Below are positions 1-11,851 of a DNA stretch of 64,000 nt, one piece after another. The DNA is taken from assembly GCA_030522415.1 (NCBI GenBank), contig CM060114.1, positions 24,797,804 to 24,861,803 of the forward strand, written 5' to 3'. This DNA comes from Channallabes apus. Its lineage: Eukaryota > Chordata > Actinopteri > Siluriformes > Clariidae. The notes under the pieces are model-generated. The model made no database searches. It saw nothing but the letters and a program-made list of their open reading frames with translations, and had not been told where the DNA came from. Every line of letters starts with the position of its first letter. The stretch's first letter is position 1. A program made the translations under genes and the position numbers.

Positions 1-319
1 GCTATTTAATGAAGTTAATTAGAAAAATATTCTTATTCATTTACTTACTAATAAACGAGGTTGAAATGACAACAATTTGTCTGTGCTAAGCCACCGAAGC
101 CTGAACTGAACCGTTAGAGGGGAAAAATATGTTCAGGATGATTAATAGTAGAAGCTGGTGCTTTTCTCAAGTCTTTTCAAGAACGAAATTTCTTTTTGAG
201 TCCGCTGCGATATTTGAGGCCCTTCCGCTTCTAAGAACTTCGAAAAATCCTGAAATGTGCTGTCGAACTGAGAGAAAACAGATATTTCTAAGAACACAAG
301 ACATTATAGAATGTTAAAG

Positions 320-350
<31 letters not shown>

Positions 351-2640
351 TGTCTTGTTTTTGGTGAATCAGAAAGAAAGGAAGACATGAAAGCGACAGG
401 CAGAACGATGAGAGCGACACTCACACCCACTCTCTCTTCATCATCATCATCTCTACAGCTTCACACAGGTTAGTGTTACAATTTCACTGCATCTATAAAT
501 TTTTTTCTACATTTGTTTGACCAGCGAGACATATTCATTCATGACGGCCAAGCAATTAATCACGACTCTCCTTGTTCTGTGCATTTTGTTTCGCACATCT
601 GTATTTATGAACGTGGTTCAACTTCATCACTATCCGGCCAAAAGCAGCTGCTTGACAACCATTCAGCTCCAATCAATCCCTTATACTCTATCTCTATCTT
701 TAGATGCAAATTAAATGCTCTCTCTTACACACACATACACACACACAGTCTCTCTCTCTTTCGCTCGCTTTTATGACCCTAATCAGATCAATTTCACGGC
801 AGACTTTTTCTACACACTCAGGTGGTAATAAATCATTACAACTCCTTCATCTTCACCTGCGCGAGGATCAAGGCATATACTAATATACAGTTCCATCACC
901 TCCACCACATCCCACCATCAAACCCGACCTAGCATTTTTTGGAAAGTGGACGTGGGCGCACAGTCCATGCATCTGACCTGTGATACGAGGTAACACACTC
1001 ATGACTGTGAGAGATTCGCCATCTGCCTGTGCCGCTGAATTTGGTAACACACACATACATACATAAACACACACACGCTTACAAAACACCTTTACCATAA
1101 ACCACATCATGATCATGATGATGAGGAGGAGGAACTTCATCATCCATGCATCATCGCATCAACGTTATTTCCTGTATCACGCTCTAATGTCTAAGAATAT
1201 TTCATCAATATATCGAAACACTTTGCCATCATGCAGTGCTAAACGCGGCAGGGAAACAGGAACACACTCCGTGATGCTTTAGGGGTCTCTATGTCGTTAC
1301 AAAATATTACTAATCACCAAATGTAAATCGCAGCTATCAAACACTGAGGGTACACACGAGTGATGCGGAAGCTGACCCAAGCTAAATTAATGCGCCCTGG
1401 AAAAAAAAAAGCTCGAGATGTTCTGCTGTTGAAAAAAAATAATGGCAGCTTTGCCTACAGAAATGTAAAAATAGTCAATAAATAATGCACTGACCTGCTG
1501 AATTGTGGTTGCTGATTAGATTATATAACACTCGGATCGAGGTGCGGTTGGCATTTACAGAGAGAGAGAGAGAAAACCTTGGGTTGGGTTATGCGCTGAG
1601 CCGAGCTGTTTTCTCCTCCTAGCCTAGAGCGCGCGCCCGCGCACGCGCGCACCCACGCACGCGCGTACACACACACACCAAATGGGGGAAAAGTGTTATC
1701 GTACGTACTGTACAGCAAACGCGTACAGGTTGCGGACACACACCCAAACGCACGCACGCGCGCGCGCTTAAGCTGGAATCAACACAAAATCATTTCAACA
1801 CACACAAGAGGTCTCGGACGAAAAAGCAGCAGCCGCCTTTTTTTTTCTTTACTTAGCACATGCATAAAAAAAAATCTCCAGGTTTAAATCAACACCGAAT
1901 CTGTGTCTACGTATCATTATCCATTGATAAATTAATAGCTTGCTTTACACTTAGGGTTTAATTATACTTTATATAATTTAATAAAATCACTACTGAAATG
2001 TTTGTTTGCAGATCAAATGGACAATGTGTCGGTGTTAACCCTAACTCTGAGGGTTAATTCAGTCCAGAGGTGCAGAGACAGAGCTGGGGATTTCTCTAGA
2101 GTATATTTAGCCTACAGTCTTTTTTTTCTGAGAAATAAAAAAAAATTATTAAGATCAGGAGAAAGAAGGGCACCACCACGGCTCGGCATTTACATGCAGT
2201 AAAAATCAGCAACGAACCCCAAAATGTCACCGAGTTCACATGGAGCTGTTTTTCATTTATGTTTTTCCCAACATCCGTACCGGCGTCAACTCATCTCCTG
2301 TCAGTAGTTAGATATTAAATAAAACAAGTCAGAATCGCGCGGAAATGGTAACGATTTATTAATCTCTAATTCCTATATATTTTTAAAGCTTTGCAACATT
2401 GTAGCCTGCATTCATAAATAAAAGGGAAAAAAAATTATATATTTTTAAAAAAGCTTTGATAGCTTGCAACATTTTAAAATATGCTGATTTCAATTATATG
2501 GATTTTTTTATTTGGTTACCGTATACACAGAAGAACGTCAGATAATTAAAACGCGTTATAACGCTAATACATAAAGAATAAGACTTGCATTAATTAATTT
2601 TAGTAGTAGCATTTGAGGATTTATGCTACTTAAATCATCA
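1..2640. other. Downstream intergenic DNA, no gene recognised
   Basis: Besides short CA/CT tracts (near 727-770, 1040-1075) and an alternating CG/CA stretch at 1628-1678 and 1738-1770 with Z-DNA-like character, I see no gene. Small open frames here have no splice context or recognised motif. Confidence 0.7.
323..350. repeat. (GA)n microsatellite
   Basis: Pure GA dinucleotide run of 28 bp in the downstream flank of TAF3. Confidence 0.95.
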
Positions 2641-2645
2641 TCATC

Positions 2646-2648
<3 letters not shown>

Positions 2649-2689
<41 letters not shown>
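2649..2689. repeat. (TTA)n microsatellite
   Basis: Pure ATT trinucleotide run of about 41 bp. Confidence 0.95.
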
Positions 2690-2690
<1 letters not shown>

Positions 2691-3029
2691 ATAGGTGAAT
2701 CGCCAAAACATTTTTTTACATTTCTACACATCATAAATCATGCGATTTTTTTAATGCCCATGATCAGCCTTAAGTATTTATTTATTTATTCATCCATTCA
2801 TTTATTTGTTATCGATGTTCTATGGCACACGCTCAGAGCGCGAGCACGAGTCCAATTAAGCCGTTTCAATTAAAACTGGATCACGCATCGACGTCATCGC
2901 CGCGATTGGGTTAGCTAGCGGATTCGCTTCGTCGTATAAATAAACAAAATCCAAAACGAAATTGGAAACGTCACCTCCCCAGAAGCCATGAGGCTGTGAG
3001 GATGTATTATACCGTCATTTATACCGCGT

Positions 3030-3070
3030 GCGTGTGTGTGTGTGTTGTGTGTGTGTGTGTTGTGTGTGTG
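3030..3070. repeat. (GT)n microsatellite, interrupted
   Basis: GT dinucleotides with single TT interruptions. Confidence 0.9.
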
Positions 3071-3509
3071 AACACTGTTTGAACCTGGTACTAACTCTTT
3101 TCTCTTTCAGGTGATTTCTACCTCTGTGGTTAGAAGAACGAGTAACCGAATTCTGGGAAACGAAAACGTCCTCCAGTGGACATGGACGTGTGACTCTGGT
3201 GCTGCATTAGTAAGATGTTTTGGAACAATAGCAACACACGAATTTTTCACGCAAGCTCGTACTGTAAAAACAGGCAGAGTGGAGATCCGTGATTTAGTGT
3301 GCGAAAGAAAACAGCTAGGCCTGGAAGGTTAACTAGTGTCAGACTTTAGCAGAGAAATTTAGATTTTCTGGTTCATATTAAGTAACATGAAATGTAATTC
3401 ATGTTTTATAATTTTGGTAATTCACCTACCAGATCTCTCTCTCTCTCCTCACCTCCATTCTTCCTAACTTCATCATTAAAACAAATATGAACTAAGTTCA
3501 TTACCCTAC

Positions 3510-4440
3510 TATTGAATATTTTTGTGGCGTTTTTAGGAATTGTAGTGGTGTTGTTCGATTTATTTATATATAACACAGCCGTGTTAATGGTGTTGATTTT
3601 GTTGTTAGTGTTATTGAAGGATAGAATAGGGGTGTTAGTGTTGCTGATGTTGTTGTTAGTAAAGAATTCTGGCAGGGTTGTTGGTGTGGCTGATGGTGTG
3701 TGTATAAATGTTAAGAGTGTTTTAGTGCTAGTGGTATTAGTGAAGTAGGGTTGGTGTATATATCTGTGCTTGGATGCTGTTGGTGTTGATGTTAGTGATG
3801 TATTAATGTCATACTGGAGATGCTGGTGGTGTTTGTGTTTTTCTCAGTGGTGTTGATAGTGTTAAGTTTTGGTACTGATTTTCATGTGTATAGTATTGGG
3901 ATTAGATTTTGATGGAGTATATGGAAATAGTAGGGTAGGGGTCATAGTGTTCGTGATGGCGATGATAGCAGAGATGATGTTAGATTCTGGTGTTTTTGTG
4001 TTGGTGTTATTAGTGTTGGATTTTGTTATTGACAGTGTTTATATATTTTTTTTATTAATTGTTGTTGGTAATGGTAGTCTTGAGTATGGATATAATAGAG
4101 GTGTTAGAATTGATAGTGTTGGATTTTGGTGTTGTTGGTGTTTATAGTGCTGGGGTTAAATATTGGTGTGAGTTATTGTATGATGGAGGTGTTTTACATT
4201 GATAGTGTTGGATTTTGGTGTTGTCAGTGTTTATAGTGTTGGGATTAGATGCTGGTGCAGATGTTGGTGATGTTAGTGTTGAGTTAAGGATATAATGTAG
4301 GTGTTAGTGTTAAGAGTGTTGGATTTCTTGGTGTTGTCAGTGTTTATAGTGTTAGGATTAGATGTTGGTGGTTTTTGTTGATGTTAGTGTTGTGTTAACG
4401 GTATAATAGAGGTGTTGGTAGTGTTGGTGTTGAATGATAA
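3510..4440. repeat. Degenerate GT-rich tandem repeat resembling the minisatellite complement
   Basis: Plus-strand text is built from GTGTTGGTGTTATTAGTGTTGG-like words. Larger units of roughly 90-115 bp recur: GATAGTGTTGGATTTTGG is near 4111 and 4200, with GAGTGTTGGATTTCTTGG near 4314, each followed by a (TCA)GTGTTTATAGTG segment. This is the reverse complement vocabulary of the 33-bp unit at 25018 (AGTGTTGG, TATTATTAGTG). The open frames here are by-products of the stop-poor strand. Confidence 0.6.
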
Positions 4441-4469
4441 GCTGGTGCTGCTGTTGCTCTGCTCTGCTC

Positions 4470-5160
4470 TTATCTGCTCTTCGCCCAGATCCTGCAGGAT
4501 CACAGAGGCTGATTAAGAAAGAAGAAGCGCGGCCATAATGATGAGCCATAATGAATCCTTATCTCTCCCCTCCAGATCATCAGCCTTTCAGCGCGCCATG
4601 GTTTTGTTACATGGGATAATTTATTGCATCTAATACATCACAATGAATCTGATTGGGCTGCTGCTGCTGCTTGTGCTGGAGCTGCTGGTGATGAGGGAGG
4701 GTTAGTGGGGTGTAGCGATGGCCAATGTTTGTGAAAGGGGGTGTTTTTTTTTTATCCCAGGGGGCAATGAAAAATGCCTCTGCAATTTTTAATTGGTACA
4801 AATATATGGGGATCTGATAAAAAAATGAAGAAGTAAAAAATAAAAAAAAGGAGTCAGGGGTAATCTCGCCTTCCAGTGTGCACTCGCCTATAATTAAGTG
4901 TGTCAATTCCAACCAGAACAACATCGACCTTCTATCACTGGCAGAGATCCCAATTTCACCATGATTTATTTCTCAGCAAGAGCAGATAATTAATCATAAA
5001 CACCGAAAACAGTGCAGCAACGCGGAGATAACGGAAATATTTGCATCTAAAAAAGATGCGATGGAGCTAATTCATCCCTCCAAACCTAAACCGCGGCATT
5101 ACTGAAAAACCGCCAGGATTTCTAATTCTCCATGACCAGTCTTTGGAGAAATATCATTAA
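4470..5160. promoter_or_regulatory. Candidate conserved non-coding island
   Basis: Unique, non-repetitive, balanced sequence rich in homeobox-like cores (TAATTA-like words, GATTAAG, ATAATTAATCATAA) and GATA words (GCAGATAAT, GAGATAACG), bracketed by repeats. No coding frame with codon character. The call is from texture alone and synteny with GATA3 is inferred. Confidence 0.3.
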
Positions 5161-5420
5161 ACCACAGGGGGAGAGAGAGAGAGAGAGAGAGAGGTGGAAA
5201 GATGGTTTTGGGTCTCTGTACCAGTGATGTATATGTCCTGGTGGTAGACTAATACGGAAGCAATAGCGAAGATAAAGATTATCGTCATGAACCGAAAAAT
5301 ACCCTTACAACAAAATAAGATAAAAGATACAACAGCTGATACAACTAAAGTCTGGGATTTAGGGTTTTTTTCTTTATCTTTATTATCTCATCATTCTTCA
5401 AAAGATAAGAGAAGCTTAGA

Positions 5421-5422
<2 letters not shown>

Positions 5423-5467
<45 letters not shown>
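5423..5467. repeat. (AAT)n microsatellite
   Basis: Pure TAA/AAT run of about 45 bp. Confidence 0.95.
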
Positions 5468-5468
<1 letters not shown>

Positions 5469-5474
5469 CGAATC

Positions 5475-5622
5475 ACGATTCTACATGACCACAAGATGGT
5501 GAGTTCAAATCCGAGGACAATCAGAAGCCAGTGTTTGGCGCTTGATCAAGGTTTTTATCTGCCAGCTACATGCTTGAATTGCATTCTGCCTCGCATTTAA
5601 ATCACTATAAAACCTGCTGCCA
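5475..5622 (+). mobile_element. Diverged SINE fragment
   Basis: ATGGTGAGTTCAAATCCGAG resembles a B-box region, followed by GATCAAGGTTTTTATCTGCC and TTTAAATCACTATAAAACCTGCTGCC. It lies between two AAT microsatellites and seems to be the 3' part of the SINE type at 14651. Confidence 0.4.
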
Positions 5623-5679
5623 AATAATAATAATAATAATAATAAATAATAATAATTATTATTATTATTATTATTATTA
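5623..5679. repeat. Inverted (AAT)n-(ATT)n tract
   Basis: An AAT run of about 32 bp passes directly into an ATT run, giving a near-perfect palindrome able to form a hairpin. Confidence 0.9.
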
Positions 5680-6052
5680 GAATGTACAATTGTTGTTTAG
5701 AATTTTCTTCCCTTAATAAAATTTACATTTTCATATTTTCTGCATCAATTAACTGATGAGCATCTCTCTCTCTGTCTATATCTGTGTCTCTCCCTCTCTC
5801 ACTTCATTCTCTAGCTCTCTGTGGATGATCCGTCATTTCCAGTGTTCTGGCAGACTCGAACAGATTGTATCGGTTTATTTATTTCCTCCTCTATTTATTC
5901 ACGCCAGGAAAAAAAAGAAAGAGATGAGGGGAGATGAAGGGATAGAGAGTGAGAGATGTCAGAAAGAGAGATGAGTGAGGGAATATTAAGAGCGAGAAAA
6001 CAGTTAAATATACCGTATAAGTATAATAACAGAAGGATATAGGCGAGGAAGA

Positions 6053-6453
<401 letters not shown>

Positions 6454-6747
6454 TGGTGGAGATGATGCGCAGGGAGGTGTTGATGGAGATGGAGTAGATT
6501 AAGCTAATGAAATGGACAACAAAGGGGAATTAGGGACAAACGCCCCCTCCTTACACCACTGTCTGCCCCCAAGAGGGTCGCGCGCACAATAACGTGGTTT
6601 TATCAGCGCCGAAAACGCGCTCTAACGAGACATTTATTATCGAGCGCGTGTGCGCACCGCCGCACTCCAGTGTGAAATGAGTTTTTGAGCACGAGACCAG
6701 CAGGATTCACCCATTCACCCACCCCATCCTGCACTCCTATAAAACAC

Positions 6748-6748
<1 letters not shown>

Positions 6749-6812
<64 letters not shown>
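6749..6812. repeat. (TCTA)n tetranucleotide array 1
   Basis: Sixteen pure tetranucleotide units. Confidence 0.97.
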
Positions 6813-6878
6813 CATAACAACAAATTTAAAAATGTCCTACAGCTCACACCTGAGACTATAAAGGTATACAGATTTATG

Positions 6879-6950
<72 letters not shown>
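6879..6950. repeat. (TCTA)n tetranucleotide array 2
   Basis: Eighteen pure units in the same phase and strand as array 1, 66 bp away. Confidence 0.97.
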
Positions 6951-6951
<1 letters not shown>

Positions 6952-6959
6952 GTTCCATA

Positions 6960-7768
6960 GATTATGGACACAAATGCATTTTTCCCCCTTTGGCTGATAT
7001 TTCCCCCCAAAACCGAAACATGACACACCTGATCAGATAAAGGTAAAAATAAACATGGCATAAATAGATATCTACATTTTTCTACATATCGATAGACATT
7101 ATTTTGATATGGCATTTTCCATGCACAATGTTTAAATAATTTCTGTCTTATAGGCTACTTAAGACAGGACACATCTGAAAACACATAGTTAGAATTTAAT
7201 TATGATTAAAATATAATGAAATTATAACCATATCTATGGTTATGAGGACGGGTGGGGTCTTTAAGCTGCTTACTCAGTGGCTATTTGTTGGCATCTTAAG
7301 TGTCTGAGGGAAACAGGGAGAGACAGAAAGGGGGAGGGATGGAGGAAAGCGGGGAGGAGGGGGGCAGATCTTGATTTTCATTGCAATCTTTTGGAACAAA
7401 TAGGCGAATGGTTTAGCGTTTACCCCCTTTTTCTTCTGCACGCCGGCATGGCGACGCACTGGCGCTGCAGGCTCGAGCGAGCGCGAGCTTGGATGTCCAG
7501 AGAGAGAGAGAGAGGGAGAGTTTTCGGAGGGCGCGGGCTATCAGGTGTTCTCTTTCTCTCTCTCTTTTTCTGTCGCCCCCTGCATATAACTACCACACAC
7601 ACACACACACACTCACAGAGACACGTACATACATTCGCACGCGGCTTCGGATTACAGCAGATCGGGCATGTCCGCGTTGTGCTTTTGCAGCCGCGCGCGT
7701 CTTAAAAACGAGTGTCAATGAGCCTAAATATCAAATAGCATTAGTGGGTCAAAGCCAGTGTCTATTGG

Positions 7769-7804
<36 letters not shown>

Positions 7805-8350
7805 ATGCTCCCCTTGTCTCAGTAAATGGCTTGTGTCAGGGATGTGTGCGCTGATAAGGAGCTGGGCCACTTAGAATAAAGACTATAACATAAATATAAC
7901 CGGGTGGCGGGACTTACCTTAAACCCACTATTAAATCGATTTCAAAGCGGTTTGGATGCACTTTTATGCCTTTGTTGTGGTTGTTTGTTTATTTATGAAC
8001 GTTACTTTAACATCAAAGCACTGTTAGTCTGTTTTTGGAATCTTGGTTTATACCTGTTGCTTATGAATAACGAATTATTTCTGAAAGCAACCTTTACCGA
8101 TTTTACCATAACCGATTTTATTTATTTAAATTTAAATGCATATGTAAATCATTCCGAATATTCAATATAATTTGTAATAAGAGAATACTACATCAAAGTG
8201 CACTGCCAGAAAAAAAACACGGTCACATCAAAAATACTCCACCTCATACAGTAATACATGTAGAGATGTACATGTTGCACCAAGACTGTTTTTTAGACTA
8301 AAATTATATTATTATCTTATAACAGTGCTAACTGGGCTTTGCAATATAAT
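6960..8350. other. Intergenic stretch without a recognised gene
   Basis: Contains a CpG-bearing segment at 7430-7710, CA tract near 7590-7615 and a GT microsatellite at 7769-7802. No splice-bounded coding frame could be supported. Confidence 0.65.
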
Positions 8351-8356
8351 ATAATA

Positions 8357-8545
8357 GTCGCACCATGGCTTAGTGGTTAGCACTGTTCTTTTGCACCTCC
8401 GGGGTTCGATTCCCCGAAAATAAGTTTCCAAGTTCTCATCGTGGTTGCTGGGTTTCCTCCCACAGTCCAAGAGACGCAGATTAGGTTAATTGACGTTCCA
8501 AAATTTCTCCATACTGTGTAAATGATCGTTTGAGAGAGAGAGAGA

Positions 8546-8584
<39 letters not shown>

Positions 8585-8680
8585 TGAGCGTGTGGATTGG
8601 CAACCCACCTAGGGTGTACAAGTCTCCTAGCCCACCCTGTGTGCAGGATAAAGCGGTATAGATGATGAGCGAGTGAGTTA
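8357..8680 (+). mobile_element. tRNA-derived SINE
   Basis: The head GCACCATGGCTTAGTGGTTA carries an A-box and GGGGTTCGATTCC (8400-8413) a B-box of a tRNA-type Pol III promoter. The body has the CTGGGTTTCCTCCCACAGTCC segment and the tail GGATAAAGCGGTATAGATGA. An internal GA/GT repeat (8530-8582) has grown inside it. This is a common teleost SINE layout. Confidence 0.85.
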
Positions 8681-9142
8681 TAGACGAAAGGGAAATAATA
8701 AGGTTTTACAGGTTAGTGCACTTTTATTTAGACTTTAAACAGAGAAAAAATAATATGACAAAGAGGATGAAAAGAGCTACATTATGCAGTGTGGAGTGGC
8801 CTTGAGACGCGTAATGAGCTGTAAGGTGTGAGCTAATACTGTATGAAGATTTATTTATTTATTATTACATTTTTTTGTTAAGGTTCGGGTGAAGAGGCTG
8901 CTACAGGAATGGATATGATAAGAGTAAGATGTGTGCTTGTTTTAGTCAGGCTGTGTGCAGTCTACCCAGTGGGCTTCACTCCTCATAATTGCTTGTTAGT
9001 CCTAATAGCCTGGAAGCGAATTGAAATAAATAATTTTTTTTGTTTAATTAAAATCGTATAAAATGACAGAAATTACAGACATTACAGTGCCCCGCGCTTT
9101 GCCATAAACTTTCTATAAGTCATTACACAGGAGCACTGATTA

Positions 9143-9143
<1 letters not shown>

Positions 9144-9173
<30 letters not shown>
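9144..9173. repeat. (CT)n microsatellite
   Basis: Pure CT run of 30 bp. Confidence 0.95.
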
Positions 9174-9175
<2 letters not shown>

Positions 9176-9338
9176 GTTTGAAGATAAGAAAAGAGCACAT
9201 ATAGCGTAATAGTATAGTCATTTAATTTCCCCGTGGGAAAGTAATTGTGTGTGTAAAATGCATGCAGAAGGAGAAAGAGTTCCAATCACACGAAGATCAG
9301 CGACTCATTCAGTGATTGTTCTTATTTTGGCAACGACA

Positions 9339-9341
<3 letters not shown>

Positions 9342-9387
<46 letters not shown>

Positions 9388-9388
9388 C
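9342..9388. repeat. (AAT)n microsatellite
   Basis: Pure ATA/AAT run of about 47 bp. Confidence 0.95.
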
Positions 9389-9399
9389 CAACACGCACT

Positions 9400-10449
9400 T
9401 TGATCTCGATTCAAATTTCCGGGTGTATAATGTATTCAGGACAATTAATCTAGGTAATTGAAAAAAATAAAGAAATTAATGAACAAATCCATGTGCAGAG
9501 GTTTAAATCCGCTCACGTGAAGGATTTTATTGCACAACAACTTTTCCCATCTTTATAACGCACTGAAGCCTGGATTTCATTATCAGCGCTTAAATAACAT
9601 TTTTTAGTATAAACTATAATATGATATATAAATATATGTAGTGTGTATGTGTTTTCAGAATGCAGTCTGGGGCGTGTTTATTTTAGTTCTGATTGACACC
9701 CGGGGGATCATGGTTAATCCCCCCCTTGCTTCACTCCAGCCCCTTTTCTCTTATTTATTTATTTCTTACATATTTTTTCCCCATAACTCATTTGTGGGAG
9801 CGCGAGATGCGGGACCGTGATGGTTGCCTTGGAGACGGTGATAGCGCCCAAAGCCCATTTCCATGTCTGCTCTGTGTGCGCGTGCGCGCGCGCGCCAGGG
9901 GCCGTGATTTCCAACGCATAGCACCCGTTTTCTTTCTTTCTTTCTTTCGGCAACAGAGGTCGTCACAAAGTCATTCAGCCAACAGCACGCACTTATGATT
10001 CTCTCTCTCTCTCTCTGCAACATCAGCATCCTTCTGATGACGTCCATGTCGCGCGAGCCTGAACTGAACTGGCCCATGCGGCTCGCGTGCCACCATTTCA
10101 TCTCTCTCTCTCTCTCTCTCTCGTGATTTGCACGTTGATGTCACGCGACAAAGCTCATGCAATAATGACCCTTATGTGTGTATTTATTCGTGCATCTGTG
10201 CAGCTTTAATTAATCTCTTCCTGCACACCGAGCGCACTCACTCACCTGTTTGGCTTCTTCATTTTTTTTTTAAATAAAGGATTTAGCTTGCTTTGGCATG
10301 CATTATTATTGTTATTGTAAACAAGTCTTCCGCTTCGCTTGGTGCATTGCCCGATGAATATTTTGTTTGGTTTTTATTTATTTTTATATAGATTTTTTTC
10401 TCTTAGCACGATCGCAGGAAAGTTTGTATAATGCGTGCAATAAGGGCAA

Positions 10450-10454
<5 letters not shown>
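9400..10454. other. Intergenic stretch, partly CpG-bearing
   Basis: 9790-10160 has moderate CpG, an alternating CG tract (9878-9896) and CT runs at 9999-10017 and 10100-10123. 10140-10260 is unique sequence with CAATAATGACC and TTTAATTAATC words. No gene recognised. Confidence 0.55.

Positions 10455-10485
<31 letters not shown>
10454..10485. repeat. (GA)n microsatellite
   Basis: Pure GA run of about 32 bp. Confidence 0.95.
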
Positions 10486-10488
<3 letters not shown>

Positions 10489-10489
10489 G

Positions 10490-11802
10490 GCTTCATTAGT
10501 GCCTTTGGTTGTGTAATAAGCTATCTTCTCTGTGCACCTTCTCAAAGTTTGCGCGTGAAGCCTGTGAGGCTGATTACATATTAAACATATTAAACATATT
10601 GACTATATAAACATAGCAGGGTTCAGGCTATTGATCAGGCTATCCAAACATTTCAACTCTCACCGTCTTAATTGCACAAGACGCTCCAGGCTGAAACAGG
10701 GAGGGGGGGGGATAACCTAAATTAAATAAATATTCTAATTAGAAGTGATTTGTTTTATATTTCTTTGCACCCAGTCAGTAATTGCTTTTCAAGCTCTTCG
10801 TTTCCAAACAATTGATAAAGAAGTGCAGAGAGATCGGGCCTGAAGAGCTGCACAACCAACACTAACAACACTGCTGAGGCTAAATATAATGAACATCAAT
10901 AATTCCAGGAATGAATAATTATAGAAATAGACTCCAGGCATCACCGTGGAAAATCTTTGTTTTTTTTGGGTGATAAAGCCGATGCTTCTCAAAAACGGCG
11001 CTGATTTCAAAGAGTAGAGAGGAAAAGGAAAAACTCCACACGTGTCAAACTCCTGAAGTCATTCGATAATGAAAGCAATTAAAACCACGCGGGAAAAGAA
11101 AAAAAAAACATTAAACCCTCTCTATCAGGGTGAGGAAGATTCCCCAATGCTCCAATGTCAGGATGCATATAGTTCTGTGAAGTGCTGTTACTGTAGACTG
11201 TAGACTGTAGACAGCCTTAACTCGAAGAAAACCCGAAACAACATAAAATGCACCAAATTCCTTCACTCTCTCTGCATGTAGCGCACTGATTAATAATCCC
11301 TGGGAGTTAGTTCGATATTTATTTAAAGTCACCTTGGAGTGCAATTTAACCGAAAGGGGGCGTCAGATAATATTCAACTACAAAATACATTAGAAATATT
11401 TAATTAAGTGTATTTCATTTAGTTAAGTAATACATTTATTTATAACATCACAACAATATGAAACCATGAGAACACACTATATATTATACTATATTACTGT
11501 CTGTTGTAATTTATTTATATAAATATAATCATTTAATAACATATATTAAAAATATTCTATCTAATCTATCTAAAGTTAGAGTATTCAAGTAATAATATAA
11601 TCTAATCAAATCTATCCATCTAGTAATATTACTGACTGTCTGTAGGATAGATATCCAAATAATCAATAAATAAAATAAATTATTAATTTATATTCATATA
11701 AATCTCAATAAATTAAAATATCTAAAAGTTGAATTACTTCAGTAATTCAATAAAAAAGTCACATCACACCATCTATCTCTTTCTCTCTCTCTCACATATA
11801 CA

Positions 11803-11851
<49 letters not shown>

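Noticed and set aside
7277..7854. 142- and 121-codon overlapping plus frames in a CpG-bearing stretch
   Set aside because: They overlap GA/CA repeats, have no domain, and stops interrupt any extension; no splice context.
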